A stretch of DNA of 64,000 nt from Schistosoma haematobium (Eukaryota > Platyhelminthes > Trematoda > Strigeidida > Schistosomatidae): contig NC_067195.1 in the NCBI RefSeq assembly GCF_000699445.3, positions 52,866,465-52,930,464 of the forward strand, in the 5' to 3' direction. The stretch's first letter is position 1; every line of letters starts with the position of its first letter. Position numbers and translations under genes: made by a program. Under the pieces are notes generated by a model that worked only from the letters and a program-made list of their open reading frames with translations, searched no databases and had not been told where the DNA came from. Positions 1 through 64,000 of this stretch are shown here, piece by piece.

Positions 1-300
1 AAATGCAGGATGCACGTCTCGTTCTATACGGAACTCCTCAACTGGATGTACCTGAATCTCAAAGTTGATGTTCACTCCGAGACTCGAACCCAGTATCGTT
101 CACTTCAAACGCCATCACGTTATCCACTTAGCTACTGAGTCCTGATAGCCATCTGCTTGTGGAACAGGAAGTTTTAAATTCATTTGGTGCTGTTTACTCG
201 CATCTCCACATTTTTATTTAGGACTGCGATTAATCAGTCTCTTATTGGTATATGCGTATCTTGTGCAGACTGCCTCGGTATTGCGTTAGGTAAGCAACAC
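1..300 (-). repeat. Sm-alpha-type repeat: partial monomer followed by start of the next
   Basis: The minus strand carries the tRNA-like head (A box TAGCTAAGTGG and a B-box-like GGTTCGAGTC) and a hammerhead-like segment at 1-55. The core is damaged: CUGA has become UUGA and the GAAA box reads GAGA, so cleavage is unlikely. From about 190 the sequence of the next monomer begins (TTTAGGACTG, CAGTCTCTTATTGG), so two units were originally in tandem. Confidence 0.75.
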
Positions 301-629
301 CAGGTGAATCGACGAAATTACATTTTATTATTTCTAAACAGATGATTGCTTGCATTTTGACCAAGTAAAAATTTAGAAAGATAAAATGGTGATACTATAA
401 TTTATGGATGACCTTTGAGGGACGCTAAAGTGAAGTTGAGGATGTTTACCTACCTACTAGGGTTAAATAAGGATTATAAAATTATGTGAAGAATAAGGAT
501 TGTGACTTACAATTGATAGTTAGGTTTATAAATTAGATTCAGGGTTTTTATCATGAACTGACATCAGCTAAAATGTTAAAACGCTATTTGGTCAAATGTC
601 TGAATGAATTTCACGCCAAAATCCGAAAC

Positions 630-676
630 CTGTTATTTTACATCTGATTGGTTTATCCATAAATTATAGTCTCGCC
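630..676. mobile_element. Merlin-type transposon end (remnant)
   Basis: CTGATTGG followed by TCCATAAATTATAGTCTCGCC matches the reverse complement of the left terminus of the Merlin copy at 57213-58007. No partner end is seen nearby. Confidence 0.5.
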
Positions 677-814
677 AATACATTCGTTGGTTTTAACACA
701 AAAAGTAACTAAACATGAAGTTTTAAAAATACTGCAAACAAAATAGTACAATAATCACGTTTAAAAGCTAGTCAGATTAGAAAAATCAGTATACGTTTGT
801 TAAATTTAGTCAAC

Positions 815-875
815 AGAGAATGCTGGTGGGCAGCCTATGCTCCTCCACGAGGAGTAATAGGAGTAAAGTAATTAA
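815..875 (+). mobile_element. RTE-type LINE 3' tip
   Basis: A short 3' end of the same LINE family as 6153-6582 in the opposite orientation: GAGAATGCTGGTGGGCAGCC, then a GCTCCTCCACGAGGAG palindrome and a GTAA-rich tail. Confidence 0.6.
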
Positions 876-1850
876 GCTGAAAAGGATGATGATTGCACTT
901 ACAGTAATTTTGAATTACAAGCGACTGGGATTTTTTCTAATATGAAATCGAGAATACGGTCATTGACAAATATGACACTTCAACAATTATCCACATGATC
1001 AAACTCATGAAGAGGTCAGATGTGAAGAAAAAGCTTAACATTCGACGAAGCTCAGATGTTATACTTGAAGTGGAACAACTTTCCCTATATATTTGGGAAC
1101 ATACAGTAACCTTAATGGCACAGTAAAATTATAAAATTCGAAGTGACAACGACCAGTTAGGTAGTGACAAAGAGCATTGAGAGAATACTAATCAGAAAAT
1201 TGTTGTCGCGATTTTCTTAACCTGATTGATAACCTGAGCTCTTCTTATAGTGTGACGTTTCACTAAGCAAAGTTTTAAAATTTATCGAGGACAGCGGTTA
1301 GTCTATAGATCTATCAGTCTGTTTTTTGCAGCTTTTTCATACAAGCGTTTATTATTGACGTATTAGCATCAAACCTTTATCATTAGATCGAAAAATTAAC
1401 TTTCTTGGGATCGATTAATCATGATCGTGTTAACAAAAAGAAGTACACAAAGACAATCAGAAATAAAAAAGAGAAACAAAAGATTGACAATCTCAGATAA
1501 TGTTCTTTGCTTATATTACGGAGGTAAATAAAACAATTAAGTTCAAAGATGTGACCTAATTTTATTTCATTTGAAATAAAAAAAGCTTGAGAAGGCGATC
1601 AGTGGAATTAAGTACTCCCAGTTACTTATCCCTCATTTATATAAGAATCAGATAGTAAACTTGTTTTAGTTACTCAACAATGAATTGGACTACTAACTTA
1701 GAATAACCATCATTCAGTTAGAATTTCTAAGTAATTTAAATATTTCAACTTCACTTGTACATAACAAATACATTTATTAACTCTTGGCTATTTTAACAAC
1801 ATTTTGTTAACTATTCTGCTTGATATTTTTGTGCTTCTTTTTTAAAACAG

Positions 1851-62702
<60,852 letters not shown>

Positions 62703-62759
62703 GTATTTATTCTATTTTATTGTATCATCTATTTATTTTGTATTATATAATTCAAACAT

Positions 62760-62995
62760 TATATGCAATATATATATATATCTACTATGAAAATAATTTA
62801 ATACTAAAATGTTTTTTATACAGGTTAGAATAATAATATAAGAAGAATAAAAAAAGAAGCAGTTTAGTTATCAGAAATCAATATGTGATTCATTATATAT
62901 CATTTTTAAGCTAATCCTCTTCCGATATTGAATAACAAGAAAGTTCAATGTGATTTTTGTTCAAATCTTAAATTTAAAACATAATATCGTTTCAT
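62760..62995. other. Intron after exon 13, nothing recognised
   Basis: AT-rich, with a short TATATA run near 62771. Confidence 0.45.
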
Positions 62996-62999
62996 TCAT

Positions 63000-63236
63000 T
63001 TTCTATCGTTTGTTTGAATCTTTCCATTGATGTTTAGGATTGAAATTGATTAGTCTTTTATCAGCATATATGCATCCTGTACAAATTACCTCGAGATTGC
63101 TTTAAGTCACAAGCATTATCAATAAAAATGGATGGTGGATAGCAGTGGAATTGAGGACGTGCATTTCGTACTATTCGGAACTCATTAACTGGATGTATCT
63201 GCATGCCATAGTTGATGTTTACTGCGGGACTCCGTT
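63000..63236 (-). repeat. Sm-alpha-type repeat, inactive ribozyme
   Basis: 3' part (TTTCCATTGATGTTTAGGAT), GATAGCAGTGGAATTGAGGA, then a core reading GUUAAUGA in place of GCUGAUGA on the minus strand; cut off before the tRNA-like head. Confidence 0.72.
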
Positions 63237-63389
63237 TTATAAGTTAAAACACTAAACAATAACTCAGAACTTGATGAAATTTATTCATTGATTTAGTTTC
63301 AAGGTTTTAAACTAAATATTACTTTAAATTTTTGTCAAATATTTGTCTCAAAATTAAATGATACCATTATATGTAAAACTTTTTATTCG

Positions 63390-63480
63390 AAATAAGCGTA
63401 CTGATTGAAATTTAAATAATTCGGATGTTTCACCAGTCAAACTGATATGAATTTCCTTCAAGAAATGTATGTTTGAAGTC
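63390..63480. repeat. Fragment of the MITE-like fold-back family
   Basis: CTGATTGAAATTTAAATAAT, ATGTTTCACCAGTCAAAC and TTCCTTCAAGAAATG follow the arm of 52416-52733 with many changes. Confidence 0.45.
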
Positions 63481-63499
63481 CAATCTATGTCAGACTGAT

Positions 63500-64000
63500 C
63501 GTTCTAATTTTGATGAGTACTCCTATAATTGATTTAAATGATAGTCACAAAGTTTCCGTAACTGATCAAATAAGGCCATTTAAAACACATAAATTTTATT
63601 TGAACAATTCAAAGAGATCTGTAGAAATGAAGAACTACGTATTGATCTCATTTACCTTTGTAGGTGTGCACCATCGAATCATCCTAAATGACGATAAAAC
63701 AACTATCCAGTACCTAGTGATTTATATCAGTAAACAAACCGATGTCAAACTATGATACAGACTTTTTTAAAGTTTAAAAGAAACCACTACAAATTGCTTG
63801 TTAATTGAATAGGTTTGTTTTCGGATCACTGCATTTGTAGTTCCGTATGGAATTCATTCTATTGGTGTCAAGTACTTCTATTTTTAAGAGAGGAATATTA
63901 GTAAAACTCATCAAAGTATATCAAAAAATCGTTTCTTTTTATACTTCTTCTTTTTCTACGATTACCAATACTTAATTGTATAAAATAGTAAAATTTTAAC
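63500..64000. other. Window end, nothing certain
   Basis: An 81-codon frame at 63510-63755 has no motif, and I found no acceptor in phase 0 that would make it the next exon. Confidence 0.35.

Noticed and set aside
630..676. Complete Merlin element near the window start
   Set aside because: Only one end found; no partner terminus or target duplication within 1 kb.

Overview
The window looks like nuclear DNA of a schistosome blood fluke (genus Schistosoma). It is very AT-rich, has small exons in kilobase introns, and carries repeats typical of that genus: Sm-alpha-type tandem repeats encoding hammerhead ribozymes, Penelope-like elements (PLEs), RTE-type LINEs with TAAG-type tails, a Merlin (ISXO2-like) DNA transposon and Gypsy-style LTRs. 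Species cannot be fixed from the sequence alone.

Host gene: one plus-strand protein gene appears to run through the whole window and past both edges. I can place 13 exons (1851-2095, 3150-3276, 7103-7599, 9084-9483, 12709-13077, 13868-14131, 19078-19452, 23965-24048, 31841-31958, 39588-40418, 54869-55116, 59010-59164, 62438-62702). All 12 introns are GT-AG and all phases match; the exons total 3,978 nt, exactly 1,326 codons. The product is helical, with heptad- and spectrin-repeat-like stretches interrupted by Ser/Thr/Asn-rich, probably disordered segments. It is the middle part of a very large cytoskeletal protein (nesprin, dystrophin or spectraplakin type; not resolved).

Layout: 0-2 kb, Sm-alpha repeats, transposon ends, exon 1. 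3-14 kb, exons 2-6 with an RTE insertion, family B ribozyme repeats and a decayed PLE flanked by inverted repeats. 14-24 kb, a PLE 5' fragment in a perfect 56-bp palindrome (15.7-16.2 kb), family B copies, exon 7, then the best PLE (19.9-21.6 kb, intact reverse transcriptase plus GIY-YIG nuclease). 24-40 kb, exons 8-10 among an LTR, many family B repeats (several folded back on themselves), an active-looking Sm-alpha ribozyme with a 50-bp hairpin, and a LINE remnant with 72-bp inverted arms. 40-55 kb, a 14.4-kb intron with two RTE pieces, GC-rich repeat debris, a second PLE 3' end and a MITE-like fold-back. 55-64 kb, exons 11-13 with a complete but dead Merlin copy (8-bp target duplication) and a complete solo LTR (5-bp duplication).

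The most notable system is the ribozyme repeats. Two dispersed families share one architecture (Pol III-like A and B boxes, then a type-I hammerhead), and several copies keep the full catalytic core. No tRNA, rRNA, CRISPR or bacterial-type feature was found.
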